A stretch of 10,116 bases of DNA from Phoronis ovalis (taxonomy: Eukaryota; Phoronida; Phoronidae). The translations under genes and the position numbers were made by a program. Below, in pieces: positions 1-8,600 of the stretch (positions within the stretch are counted from its first letter, which is position 1; every line of letters starts with the position of its first letter). A model generated the notes under the pieces. That model ran no database searches. It saw only the letters and a program-made list of their open reading frames with translations, and was not told the origin of the DNA. The stretch is from NCBI GenBank assembly GCA_028565635.1, contig JAOXYB010067667.1, forward strand, positions 1-10,116, given 5' to 3'.

Positions 1-3000
1 ACAAATTAATTTGTATTATACATTAATTTGTATGATAATAATGCACTTCATTTTTGAGCAAATTAAATAAATGAAATGGGAATGATTTCAAAAGAAAATA
101 TTTCAAGCGTCACCAGGGGATTCCCCTAAATTAAAGCTGTTCTATATACTCAGCTACTCCCACGTTATAGTCAGTACAACAAAGTAAAAGTATTCATTAG
201 TTATCTTTTTTATTGTTTACTTTATAGTAAATGCATATATGTTTTCTTCAATATATTTTTCCTGAAAAGCACCGATTATTGTTCATCCGCACCAAGGGTC
301 TATTTGTTAGACCACACATATATTCAGAAGTTACTAAGAAAATATAAGCTTTACAAAGCTTTATAAAGTTTTATCCATATTTAGAAAGTTTTCCGATCTA
401 TTAATTAAAATAACAAGTATAACAACATTAAATCATGTGACACCTATATCATAAAAGTTAAAATCACTATTTAGTATAATAATATTAAGTATAGATGGGT
501 GGTCACGGAATTCGGGCAAAGCTACAAGCGCAATCAACAATTAGTAATTCTTATGAATGCATAACTAAGAGATTTGGGTTAATTTAATGTATAAGAGATA
601 TTTTCATAAAGAACAATGGGCCGAACCAACTCTCATCACAGTGACTTTGAAAAACATTTAGCCTCAGACAATTTATTTCTTCTTTGTAAACACTAACAAG
701 GTTACTGATTTTGTTAACCATTATGTCTCAAACATCATTCTGAGATATGGTTTAAAATAAAAATTAGACATTGGCATTGTTTTATAGATCGGTTAAGGTC
801 AGAAAAATCTTATCATCATAATACCCTATTGTTAACTTGGTTTAGTAAATTTTTTTTTAAACTTCTCAAAAGAAACTTTACATTATTGTATGCAGTTTAG
901 TGCAACTTGTAACAAGTAGCAGGAGATAGTGTAACTGTGTGCATGAAGATGTCATCTTAAGTGGTCAATTTCCCGATATTTGACTGTTCGAGTAGTATAA
1001 CGCAAAAAAGTGCTGTGCTTTACCTTTATGTAAATATTTTTTACTACAAACATTTAAAAACTTTATCTGTTATCATTAAAAAGATATGAAACTTTACAAT
1101 ATTTGGCACAACAAATGGTAGGCCTATGTTTTTAGTCACAGGCCAGTAAAAAAGTTAAGATGGCCCGTATTATCAGTACGTACCAGTATGTCAAGTATAC
1201 ACATCGCCAGCTCAAGTAAGCGGCACTATATTTTGTTAAATTTACATGGTATTAATATTTTTTCAAGAAAATAAAGCTGTACTTGAAATGTACTTGAAAA
1301 AAGCATGAGAAGGCTTTGGAGAAGTTGTTGTGTGTAAAACGACAAATGATTTGACATATAATTACAAGTGAGCCTAGTGATGTATTCACTGCGTGGCTGA
1401 TATGCCTCGGCTGGTTGTATGCTTGTCATGTAGGCCTATATTACTAATATTTATCGCTCTTATAATATTGCTTCTACGGCTTTCCATACTGTATCGTTGA
1501 TGCCGTGGCGGGTATTGAAAGCGTACATATGCTAATTTGAATACATTTTGATTATCGATGTGTATAAGAACCCATTTTGTGAATTGAAATCTCTTTTCCA
1601 AACCTTATCAAAAATAGACTGACTATTCAGGTGCCAGGCCAGTTATGGCTATTGTAGTCTGGTATTGTAAGAAGAACGCTGTAAAAGACAGGGGCCAAGC
1701 TTAGGCTTTGAGAAGTGTATTAATCTGTTTTGTCAGATCGACGAACAAATGAGCTGTTATTTATAAATAGAGGGGGAAATAATTTCATTGCATTGGTAAG
1801 GTTGCCTCACCTAAAGAAAATACGTTATGTATATATAAAAGATATAACAATAGCATTACCGTATATTGAACAAATAAATGTTCTCGTCGAATATGTTGAT
1901 TTGCTTACCTGCACATATTCAGGCAAATGAAATTATGTAGAGAAACGTTAGTATTGTGTAACTGTTTACTCCAGAAATATTATTCTCTCCGCCCAAATGA
2001 TAAATAAATAAAGCCTACTGTACATATCCTATCGAGTTTTCTTGTTTGATTACATTTTAAATAACATTCGTTTTGCATAGAAAAGCTAAAAATCAGTTGC
2101 AAATGGAAACAGATATCTTATTAAAACTATTTTCATATGATTAATACAAAACAGAAAAAATGAGAACAGGCGTTAGGAATAAAATTCATTTTTCATGTAT
2201 TTCCCTTTTTGCTTTGTGATCTGGTATACCCAGTATGCCCCGTTAAAGCCATCTGCAGAAGCATCTTATGTTATATTTTACTTTATTTTGAAATACTATG
2301 TGAAAAAACATAATCTACTGCAGGTTAGTGTTTTTTCTTATTTTAAGAAGTGAGAGCACGCGTAAAACCACTGTCTACTGAATCTATGCATTCATGAGAG
2401 GATTATAATGAGCATGCATCAACACTCATGATGCTGAATCTGAATCTGTTAGTTGTATGTTTGTAGAAAACATAATAAATACCTTCGATTGTATATTAAG
2501 AAACATGATCGCTAGTTTCATGTCGAGTTTCATCTTCAGATAATTAAATGCTCTTATAATTGCATATCCGAATAATTCTTTCGAATCTAGTTGTTGGGGT
2601 TTATCATGTATTTGTATTATTGTGACGCCTGTTTCGATAGAGTATTGTGCCATATGGTAGTGTTTATAAACAATTCTTCTGCATTACTTATTTTAGTATG
2701 GACAATATTTATATTATAACTTATTCTAAAGATCACGCATTCAATTATAAGTAATGATCCAATGAATTGTACTCTGCGAATGCGGATGCGAAAAACATTA
2801 TTGAATCAAATTTAAAACTAGATAGCTTTTTAAAATAGCCTGTTTGCAAAAGCAGAGTTGCTGCTATTGGTGTTTATGAATGTTACAAGACCTTTCATAA
2901 TCATTTTTGAACTTTTTGGCAAATAGTAGAAATACACATAAGAGCTATAACATATTTACACTAAAAGTCAATCAAGCGCTCCCTGATTTCAAACCTGCCT

Positions 3001-3235
3001 AAACTTATTATTGCTACAAATTCAAAATAGGTCGTTATTGATGCAGCAAAACAGGTAACACACAGCAGAACAGATAACAGGGGACTTGCATTTTTGAAAT
3101 AACATTGGAAAGAGTTCATATATTCTTATGACATTTAAATGTAGTCGAATTATCAAATATTTAAATACTATTTTAATAGCTCTACTTAATGTTATGAATT
3201 AATATGCTTTCCTTCCAAGAACAATAAATTAAAAG
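1..3235. other. AT-rich non-coding stretch, no gene recognised
   Basis: I see no convincing exon on either strand. The open frames here (for example minus-strand ones at 1386-1601 and 2426-2653, and a plus-strand one at 1730-1930) have the AT-rich composition of the surrounding DNA, poor or absent Kozak context and no recognisable domain. Small structure seen: a perfect 14-bp palindrome at 1-14, partly repeated at about 20-33, and two copies of a TAGGCCTA motif near 1120 and 1432. It could be intergenic DNA or a long intron. Confidence 0.6.
116..126. promoter_or_regulatory. Palindromic kappaB-like site
   Basis: GGGGATTCCCC is an 11-bp perfect palindrome matching the Rel/NF-kappaB consensus GGGRNWYYCC. 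It stands out as a GC block in AT-rich sequence. No promoter or gene start is visible beside it, so the match is seen but any function is inference, and a single 11-mer can arise by chance. Confidence 0.2.
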
Positions 3236-3238
3236 GAG

Positions 3239-3314
3239 TGGAACAATCTTCTCCCGATGCTGTAACGCCCGAGTCACTTGATGCCTTCAAGGCTCAGGAG
3301 GAAAACTCTCTCAA
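3239..3314 (+). mobile_element. Relic of non-LTR retrotransposon ORF2 C-terminus
   Basis: In one plus frame from 3239 the sequence reads WNNLLP. One base out of frame it continues as PDAVTPESLDAFKAQ and on to a stop about 90 bases further. The pattern W-N-x-L-P followed by a spaced S-x-x-x-F-K is what is usually found at the C-terminal end of CR1/jockey-type LINE reverse-transcriptase proteins, after the RT domain. The frameshift between the halves and the absence of any RT motif upstream make this a dead 3' fragment, as expected of a 5'-truncated insertion. It is clearly richer in GC than its flanks. A TA microsatellite follows at once, as often at LINE 3' ends. The exact clade cannot be told from so little sequence. 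Confidence 0.55.
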
Positions 3315-3315
3315 C

Positions 3316-3332
3316 TATATATATATATATAT
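3316..3332. repeat. (TA)n microsatellite
   Basis: An uninterrupted TA dinucleotide run of 17 bases directly follows the LINE-like fragment. It may be the simple-repeat tail of that element. Confidence 0.9.
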
Positions 3333-3596
3333 CAAATATTAATTGAATTCATTGAATACTGTGTCATACATATTACAGTAAAACAAAATTATTTCCAAAA
3401 ACTGTTTAAATGCGTACAACATTTGGATTCAGGTGTCTATATTCCTGCCTTTTAAGCAACATGATGAATTACAAGTTTAATCGTACTTGAACTACTTTAA
3501 ATAGTCATTATTATTATCAGAAAAAGCACAAGCCTTGATACAGGATGACAACCTTGAATTTATATAAACTCTTTAGGTATTGCATTGCCAACTCTC

Positions 3597-3835
3597 TTAG
3601 AGTTTTACACAGAATAAGTCAACCAATAGGAAGCCAACAAGTAAATATGCACCTTTTCTCCTTTTTCCTCGCCTTTTCTTTGGAGTTGATCGTGGTGTTA
3701 ATTTAATTTTGCTCAAAATGACAGAAAACAGAATTGGAAATGCTTTTTTTAAATTAATGGGATTCTTGTGTAGGGTAAGCCTGCAAAGTGCTGGGTCCAG
3801 TTTCCATATTTTCTCACCAGGTGGTTTACAATCGG
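3597..3835 (-). CDS. Possible terminal exon with a basic tail, unrecognised
   Basis: On the minus strand a run of eight T followed by CTATAG forms a plausible 3' splice site ending at 3836. From 3835 a frame (intron phase 1) stays open for about 79 codons to a TAA at 3597-3599. The C-terminal half has a strongly basic patch, TPKKRRGKRRKG, that resembles a nuclear localisation signal, followed by a hydrophobic end (LLVGFLLVDLF). I recognise no domain. The frame also has an ATG at 3858-3860 just before the acceptor, so a single-exon reading is possible. Base composition is close to that of non-coding flanks, and a chance open frame is the main alternative. Confidence 0.17.
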
Positions 3836-4206
3836 CTATAGAAAAAAAATTATTAGCCATGACAACATGAAAAGTATATTTAGCTATTCATAAGTTCTAA
3901 ACAGAGTAGTTGCGTCTTTTTGTAATAATTAATCTGAACTCAACTAAATTAGATGTCCAAGTATTGCATTGATATTGTAAACAATACAGAGTGCTTATGC
4001 TTAACTGCCCAGTCAATGGTTTCAACCAATTATCTCCGCTATCTATTTAGTTGATGAAGTATATAGAATGTGTTTTTACTCGTCTTATTCAAATACGAAG
4101 TACATTTACCTATACAAATTTGAAAGCATGTATTTCTTAAAATAGTTGTTAGTTATATTTGTTTAAGGTGAGCTTCAAGTAAATTTGACAAAAACATGTG
4201 TTTTGA

Positions 4207-4311
4207 ATGGTTACAACTCTCGAGAAAGTCAGAACTCTTCTTGAAGGCAAGGGAATGAACAAGCTCCACGCGCACACCACAAAGATTTTAAACCATTGTC
4301 TTACAGACTGA
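4207..4311 (+). CDS. Small ORF, 34 codons, unrecognised
   Basis: An ATG-to-TGA frame directly preceded by an in-frame TGA, so it cannot be the continuation of an upstream exon. The peptide, beginning MVTTLEKVRTLLEGKG, is hydrophilic and soluble-looking, and the segment is less AT-rich than its flanks. The Kozak context is poor (T at -3, G at +4). No family is recognised. It may be a fragment of an old repeat or a chance frame. Confidence 0.12.
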   Translation: MVTTLEKVRTLLEGKGMNKLHAHTTKILNHCLTD

Positions 4312-4876
4312 TTTGATTTTTTTATTAGTAAAACGCAAATCATGTTATTTATAATGTTGAATTTTACATCTTTTTCATAATGTATATTTGTACACGATGC
4401 GTTCTGACAAGTTTTACAAGAAATAAAATGTTGGTTATTAAAGTGTGCATGATCATGCATATGCGTTGCGCACCTTGTGCTTACCTGCTGAGATAATAGG
4501 TTGGGACCATTGTCAGTCTTCTTTTACTACTCTACCGCTACTGTTAGTTACTTCAGCTCAGTTTCAACTTACGCAATAAGTTCACAAGGTATTTTAAATA
4601 TGGACCAATTTAAGATCTAGCAATAATTCCATCACTACATACTAGATAAGCACAACAATTGATTGAAATTGCACACATTCACATTTAATTCCTTATCAAA
4701 AAGATTATAAAATGAAAATAATGCATTCATTTTTAGAAGATTGTCTCTGTGTCCTGGTACACTTTATCGTGTGCAGAATATAATCGTCTAATGGATCAGT
4801 AGTGAAGAACTTTGAAGATTTAACAAATTGCTCGTCTCAGTTGTCTCTTTTCGTTTTATTCATGATTTTTTATATT

Positions 4877-4935
4877 TCATTTATCCATTATGAGATTACA
4901 AACCATCCAATAGTCATCATCGTCCCAGTGCTGAC
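4877..4935 (-). CDS. Possible tiny terminal exon, unrecognised
   Basis: The minus strand has a good pyrimidine-rich acceptor (CCCGCTCTCTCCACAG) ending at 4936. The following frame (two bases, then QHWDDDDYWMVCNLIMDK) ends at TGA 4877-4879, and an AATAAA signal lies at 4855-4860, 17 bases past the stop. Acceptor, stop and polyA signal in this order resemble a short last exon. The same frame also has an ATG at 4955-4957, giving a 26-residue ORF. No upstream partner exon is identified, and no family is recognised. All three signals are short and common in AT-rich DNA. Confidence 0.17.
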
Positions 4936-5654
4936 CTGTGGAGAGAGCGGGAAACATGATTTTTGCTTTAAATCCGCTATTTCTCAACTACGTGTTTCGT
5001 GCTTTGATGTCAGAAATTAAGAATAATATTTTATTCAAACTCATAAAAAAATCTTAGTAAAATCTAAACGTATGTATATATGAAGATTCTATTTTTGCAC
5101 AGAATCCGATCAAGTAATCCAGACATAATTCTTATATTTCATGTAAAACCAATGTTAAAACGCCGTCCAAAATATGCGAGACAGTGCGCCACCTACATTT
5201 CATTCATTTAAATTAGGGTACCTGCCGTTATGTTGTTTGTGGGCAATTTCCACAGTTAAAATGTCTTATTTTCGCGTAGATAATCAATCGATAAACCAAA
5301 AAATATTTGACAGGATATCATTACCTCTTTTTTTTAAAAATCGCTTCAGTTGTAAACTACAAAAGTGTTTGTAATCTGTAAAATGTAAAAGCAGCTGTAT
5401 AACCCAAACTTCTAAATGGTAGTCTCCTTTCTGCACGAATAAATTGATACATCACATCACAGGTGACATTAAAGTGACTGTCGTTATTTTGTTTATAGCT
5501 CAATAGTCCTGACAGGCTAGTAACTTTAATTTAATTGTTTTTATCTTAATAACACATCTAATTTCAATTTATCAAAAGGTGTTTAAAGACGTCTTCCTTT
5601 TTATATTATGGGTACAACACGTTGTCGTAATCGTATCTACTGATCCGTTTTATA

Positions 5655-5938
5655 GCTTCAGGGCCGTAAGACACTTTTTCAAAAGAAGGGGGGGCGCTTG
5701 TAGTGTTTTTAGACTAAATAGTGTGTCTCGAACGCCGCGAAGCTTCGTGGGGAGGATCCGGGTGGAGGCGTTCATCCTCCTGTAATCGGCGTGGGGTCTG
5801 AGGTCCGCTTAAAGGGCCACAAAGTTTGTTTTTTTAAATGAGTGTTATATCCTGCATTCTGGTGCATTTTTAGCAAATGAAACCATCTTACACAATTGCC
5901 TATAAAATCATAATTGAAACACAATATTTTAAATTAAC
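5655..5938. repeat. Interspersed repeat with a GC-rich core
   Basis: The block starts near CAGGGCCGTAAGACAC, runs through a seven-G tract, and has a GC-rich core at about 5729-5820 that contrasts sharply with its flanks. Two parts recur at about 8011-8135: TTGTAGTGTTTTTAGA at 5698 resembles TTGTAGTGTTTTAGAA at 8011, and the segment 5846-5936 resembles 8049-8135. The order is the same but the GC-rich core is missing from the second copy. The G-tract and GGGCCGT opening look like non-autonomous repeats common in bivalve genomes (recognition by eye, not a search). No terminal inverted repeats or target duplication could be fixed. An open frame at 5579-5785 is a by-product of this composition. 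Confidence 0.5.
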
Positions 5939-6125
5939 CAAAAAGTATTGCAAATAAGAAAAGCTTAATGGAGATCAATGTAGATGTATAAATTTAAAAT
6001 TGCCAGAAATTTATTAATCGTGCGTGCCTCTAAAGTCAAAAGAATTGAACGTTCATTTACAGACCATAGTCTTGTAAAACTCACATGTTTTAAAAAAAGT
6101 AATTCGAAAAGAAAGCCCATAATTT

Positions 6126-6202
6126 CAGAAAATCTTAAATCAATCCTAGTACCTCTCGCATGCTAAGCGAGCCCTCAACCATTTGAGCTGAGCTAATTCC
6201 CT
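6126..6202 (-). pseudogene. Decayed tRNA-Ala(AGC) gene or tRNA-derived relic
   Basis: On the minus strand the segment reads like tRNA-Ala. The acceptor 5' strand AGGGAAT can pair with 3' ATTTTCT, using two G-T wobbles. An A-box-like TTAGCTCA follows. The anticodon arm is perfect: stem CTCGC/GCGAG around loop TTAGCAT, with AGC for alanine. The variable/T region has a B-box-like segment (GGATTGATT). It is probably not functional. GCTCA is duplicated in the D arm, adding five bases, and the T arm has lost the standard GGTTCRA core and its pairing. The spacing to a second copy is about 589 bp. Confidence 0.72.
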
Positions 6203-6723
6203 GTTCTGCTGATAAAGTCCGATAAAACCTAACTATTTTGAACTCAAAATGCAGGTATCAACAATAACAACAACACTACCCACATCCCGGATCCGGGTCT
6301 CAAATGAATATATAATTCACAACATTTTTCTAGTAGAAAAGATGAATACGAAATAAGTTTCTATTCTTCATAGATAAATCTGCTTAAAACTACCTAGGAT
6401 ATATAAAACACTGTTGAAATAGTAGCTCTGTTTATAAGAAAGAGTATTTACTGTATTCACCCATTCATCAAAAATGCAATGAACTTTCACACTGGCATTT
6501 TCTACAGATTTTGGCAAACTATTTGGGACGAGTTAGACTTTGTTTTAGAAAGGAATGAAAATATCAAAATTTGAAATAATAAAAATGATTGCTTTTAATG
6601 AAGACAACGCTTTATTAGATATATAAATGCATTAAGTATGTAGCTCTAAAACCAAAAGGAATGTTAAATTAAAATGAACAGATTGTATATATAAATAGAA
6701 ATCCCAATTTTACCAATAAAATC

Positions 6724-6791
6724 TGAAGAATCCTGATATCAATCACGATACCTACCACAAGCGAGAGCTCTGCCATTTGAGCTAATTCCCC
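6724..6791 (-). pseudogene. Second decayed tRNA-Ala-like copy
   Basis: The minus strand carries GGGGAATTAGCTCAAATGG, a clean tRNA-Ala acceptor and D-arm start, and the 3' end ATTCTTC pairs back to GGGGAAT with two wobbles. The centre is damaged: after CTCGCTT a deletion of several bases removes the anticodon and the 3' side of the anticodon stem. A T-run (TTTT) follows within a few bases of the 3' end and may be the old Pol III terminator. It is 68 bases long, too short for a normal tRNA, and clearly a relic. Confidence 0.7.
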
Positions 6792-7267
6792 TGTACTGGT
6801 AAAAAAACTGACTAGTTTGAACTCAAAATGCAGCACATTGTTCCAGCATTTGAATTACCCATATCCTGATAATTAACCTACATGCTTATAAAAATCACTT
6901 TGCATTATAGTGTAGTGATGAATAAATTAGCCAAACTGCTGTTTGAAAAGATGAATGGGAAGACAAATTTTCACTCTTTATTGGTATATAGAATACTTCG
7001 TGTTGAATATATACTTGTACCAAAACAATGAGCCATGACTTTTAAAATTGTTGCCCTGTTTTTTGAAGAAAAAGTGTTCACTCAAAAACATTATTCATTT
7101 TGTTAGCCATTTTGTAACAGTTTTTCCAAAATATCAAAATCCGTACAAAAGACGTTGAAGAAAGCGTTGTAATGGGGCATATACTTTGAATTACAAGTTT
7201 GACCAGTAATTTACAGAATTGAGCACCTAAAATAAGAATTACATACCTTGTTTGATTTACTCATATT

Positions 7268-7273
7268 TTTATT
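7268..7273 (-). promoter_or_regulatory. Possible polyA signal for the 7508-7753 exon
   Basis: AATAAA on the minus strand, 234 bases past the stop codon at 7508-7510, is the only AATAAA I see in that interval on this strand. It would give a 3' UTR of about 250-270 bases. The hexamer is frequent in AT-rich DNA. Confidence 0.3.
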
Positions 7274-7436
7274 TGGAAATAATTATCATTTTAGATACAA
7301 CAATTTCCAAAAAACAATATGCGTGTCCACCGATTAAAGCAATAAAAACAAGTTTACATTATTATCATGTTACTCTTTTTAGGTCCGCATGCAAAGAAAT
7401 GCAAAACTGCAAACATATAATTATTTCAACTAGTTG

Positions 7437-7456
7437 TGACGTAAAAAATGACGTAC
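7437..7456 (+). promoter_or_regulatory. Two CRE/ATF-like sites in tandem
   Basis: TGACGTAA at 7437-7444 and TGACGTAC at 7449-7456 form a direct repeat with a 12-bp period. Each contains the TGACGT half-site bound by CREB/ATF-type bZIP proteins. They lie in the presumed 3' UTR of the minus-strand exon, and no plus-strand gene start is visible nearby. The motifs are seen, but a role is inference. Confidence 0.2.
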
Positions 7457-7507
7457 ATACGGGCAGCTGATGGTGCATATGAACAACTGTGATTATACAC
7501 TTATATG

Positions 7508-7753
7508 TTAGTAACCGCCCGTTTGAGTCGCCGCATCCTTACATGCTCGGGACGGAACTTGTTGCAACATTTCTATAGCTGGTTGCATTCCTGTGTAACA
7601 AGCACCTGGAACAACTTCTTGTATTGGAGGAGGCGTCCTGCGGTCACCTGTCTCTTCTACCGAAAGAGGTAAATTTGAGTAGGAGATTTCCGCCTGTTGA
7701 TCAACTCTCAAAACTTTAGCGGCATGAGACCAGATTCCTGTTTGATAACCATC
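7508..7753 (-). CDS. Candidate terminal coding exon, unknown family
   Basis: The minus-strand acceptor TTAATTTTCAG ends at 7754. From 7753, in phase 0, a frame runs 81 codons to TAA at 7508-7510. It begins DGYQTGIWSHAAK, has a middle rich in polar residues and prolines (GDRRTPPPIQEVVPG), and ends CKDAATQTGGY. The block is visibly more GC-rich than its surroundings. There is no signal peptide, membrane segment or domain that I recognise, and the PEST-like centre suggests a disordered tail. The only coding exon seen upstream on this strand is cyclin D exon 1, which also ends in phase 0, so the two are splice-compatible. The tail does not resemble the usual D-cyclin end with its TPTD degradation motif. 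Alternatives are an alternative last exon, part of another gene, or an exonised repeat, since the acceptor region matches a local repeat module. Confidence 0.42.
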   Translation of the reverse strand, partial: DGYQTGIWSHAAKVLRVDQQAEISYSNLPLSVEETGDRRTPPPIQEVVPGACYTGMQPAIEMLQQVPSRACKDAATQTGGY

Positions 7754-7945
7754 CTGAAAATTAACCTAAACATTATATAATGTAAAAAAATCAGAATTTA
7801 ATCAAAAGTTTGAGAACTGTATTTGTTGGAAAGTGTCCTGAACATCCATTTTTGTTATGCATAATAAAACAATTATACCCGACCGGATATAGTATTCTAT
7901 GTACAGCCCCTATATAATTAATTGTACTTCACATTTCTATTGTAT

Positions 7946-8135
7946 AAATTTACCCTCATAATTTACCTACATAAATTAAAATATGAACGCGAAGCCTGAA
8001 CAGGCACTTTTTGTAGTGTTTTAGAATAAATTATGTGCCTTGATTGCTGTATCCTTTCTGATGAACGCTGAGCATAAAGTTACCTTCCAAAATTGACTAT
8101 ATAAAAACATAATTAAAACAATGCTTTAAAATATT
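7946..8135. repeat. Another diverged copy of the local repeat family
   Basis: ATAATTTACCTACAT at 7958-7972 differs by one base from ATAATTAACCTACAT in the second tRNA-linked unit (6869-6883), and AATTTACCC just before it also has a counterpart there. From 8011 to 8135 the sequence follows the repeat at 5698-5936 but lacks that copy's GC-rich core. It seems to join modules seen separately in the 5.65-kb and 6.7-kb blocks. Confidence 0.4.
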
Positions 8136-8162
8136 GTATGGTAAAAATATAAGTGTGGAAGA

Positions 8163-8600
8163 TACGCAGTGGCGGGTCCTGGATTTTTTGAAAGGGAGAT
8201 GCATACTTTTTTTACGAATACAGGATTCTCCATTCATACAGAGTGCATATTAATAAGCCTTATGGTGTATGCTTGCAGAGATGCCAACCAAACACATTTT
8301 TTGCGTGCATTGTACGTGGCACTCGGCCTAGTTAGAGAGTGAATGCGGGAAGGAGATAACTCTTTCTTGTCAAGGGAGCGTGGGGGACCCCCTCAGAAAA
8401 TTTTGGATTTTACATGCATTTTCTAGATCTCCGATACCCTTTTTGGACATAATTTGCATAAAGATTTGATTTAAAAGATGCAAATGCAGTAAATACATTT
8501 TGATTTCGGACTTGCTGTCAGAGTCTAAATTCGGTCGTTCAGAACAGAGATATGCGAAAATTTGACGACAAAAAACTGTCGGTGTATTGAAAAGGTACAA
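8163..8600. repeat. Interspersed repeat, probably non-autonomous
   Basis: It begins with CAGTGGCGGGTCCTGGATTT followed by GAAAGGG. Near 8380 it contains GTGGGGGACCCCCTC followed by AGAAAATTTTGGATTTTACATG. Both motifs resemble sequences that recur in bivalve repeats, by my recognition and not by a search. The minus frame 8370-8600 is open through it but shows no domain. The ends are not defined and no target-site duplication was found. Confidence 0.42.

Larger units (their letters stand above)
3335..5650. other. AT-rich stretch without a recognised gene
   Basis: Apart from three weak candidates listed separately (3597-3835 minus, 4207-4311 plus, 4877-4935 minus) I see no gene, RNA or mobile element here. 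A minus-strand open frame at 4149-4460 overlaps the 4207-4311 small ORF in antisense and has no family resemblance that I recognise. A plus-strand frame at 4802-5020 lacks an ATG start and runs antisense to the 4877-4935 candidate. Confidence 0.5.
6126..7165 (-). repeat. Two diverged tandem units carrying the tRNA-Ala relics
   Basis: The two tRNA relics share their flank on the higher-coordinate side, which is 5' of the tRNA. TTTGAACTCAAAATGCAG is identical at 6237-6254 and 6816-6833. Next comes a shared module around ACCCA-ATCC-GAT (about 6280 and 6858), then GAAAAGATGAAT at about 6338 and 6945, and looser matches such as AAAATATCAAAAT further on. On the other side of each tRNA the similarity fades. 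A unit of about 580-590 bp, duplicated once and then diverged, explains this. Because similarity lies upstream of the tRNA head, it fits a duplicated tRNA locus better than a standard SINE, whose body lies 3' of the tRNA part. Confidence 0.5.

Noticed and set aside
1-33. Palindromic ACAAATTAATTTGT and a partial repeat
   Set aside because: Seen, but short AT-only palindromes are expected by chance in this composition.
1386-1601. 71-codon minus-strand open frame
   Set aside because: No domain, no convincing start or splice sites, and composition of non-coding DNA.
2226-2296. Minus-strand CTTCTGCAG followed by a 19-codon ATG frame near 2260
   Set aside because: Acceptor-like and readable, but too short and with no partner or conservation evidence.
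2426-2653. 75-codon minus-strand ORF with ATG
   Set aside because: Poor Kozak context, AT-rich composition as in flanks, no domain recognised and no splice partner.
5174-5374. 66-codon plus-strand open frame
   Set aside because: No domain or start support. It contains a poly-T/poly-A stretch typical of non-coding DNA here.
5984-6166. 60-codon plus-strand open frame
   Set aside because: It runs into the tRNA-Ala relic in antisense, is lysine- and isoleucine-rich from AT bias, and has no recognisable family.
1-7500. Cyclin-box exons 2-4 of the D cyclin
   Set aside because: I looked for the conserved LEVCEEQ...NYLDRFL region and the later cyclin box on the minus strand, and no open frame matches. 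Very small split exons could still be missed.
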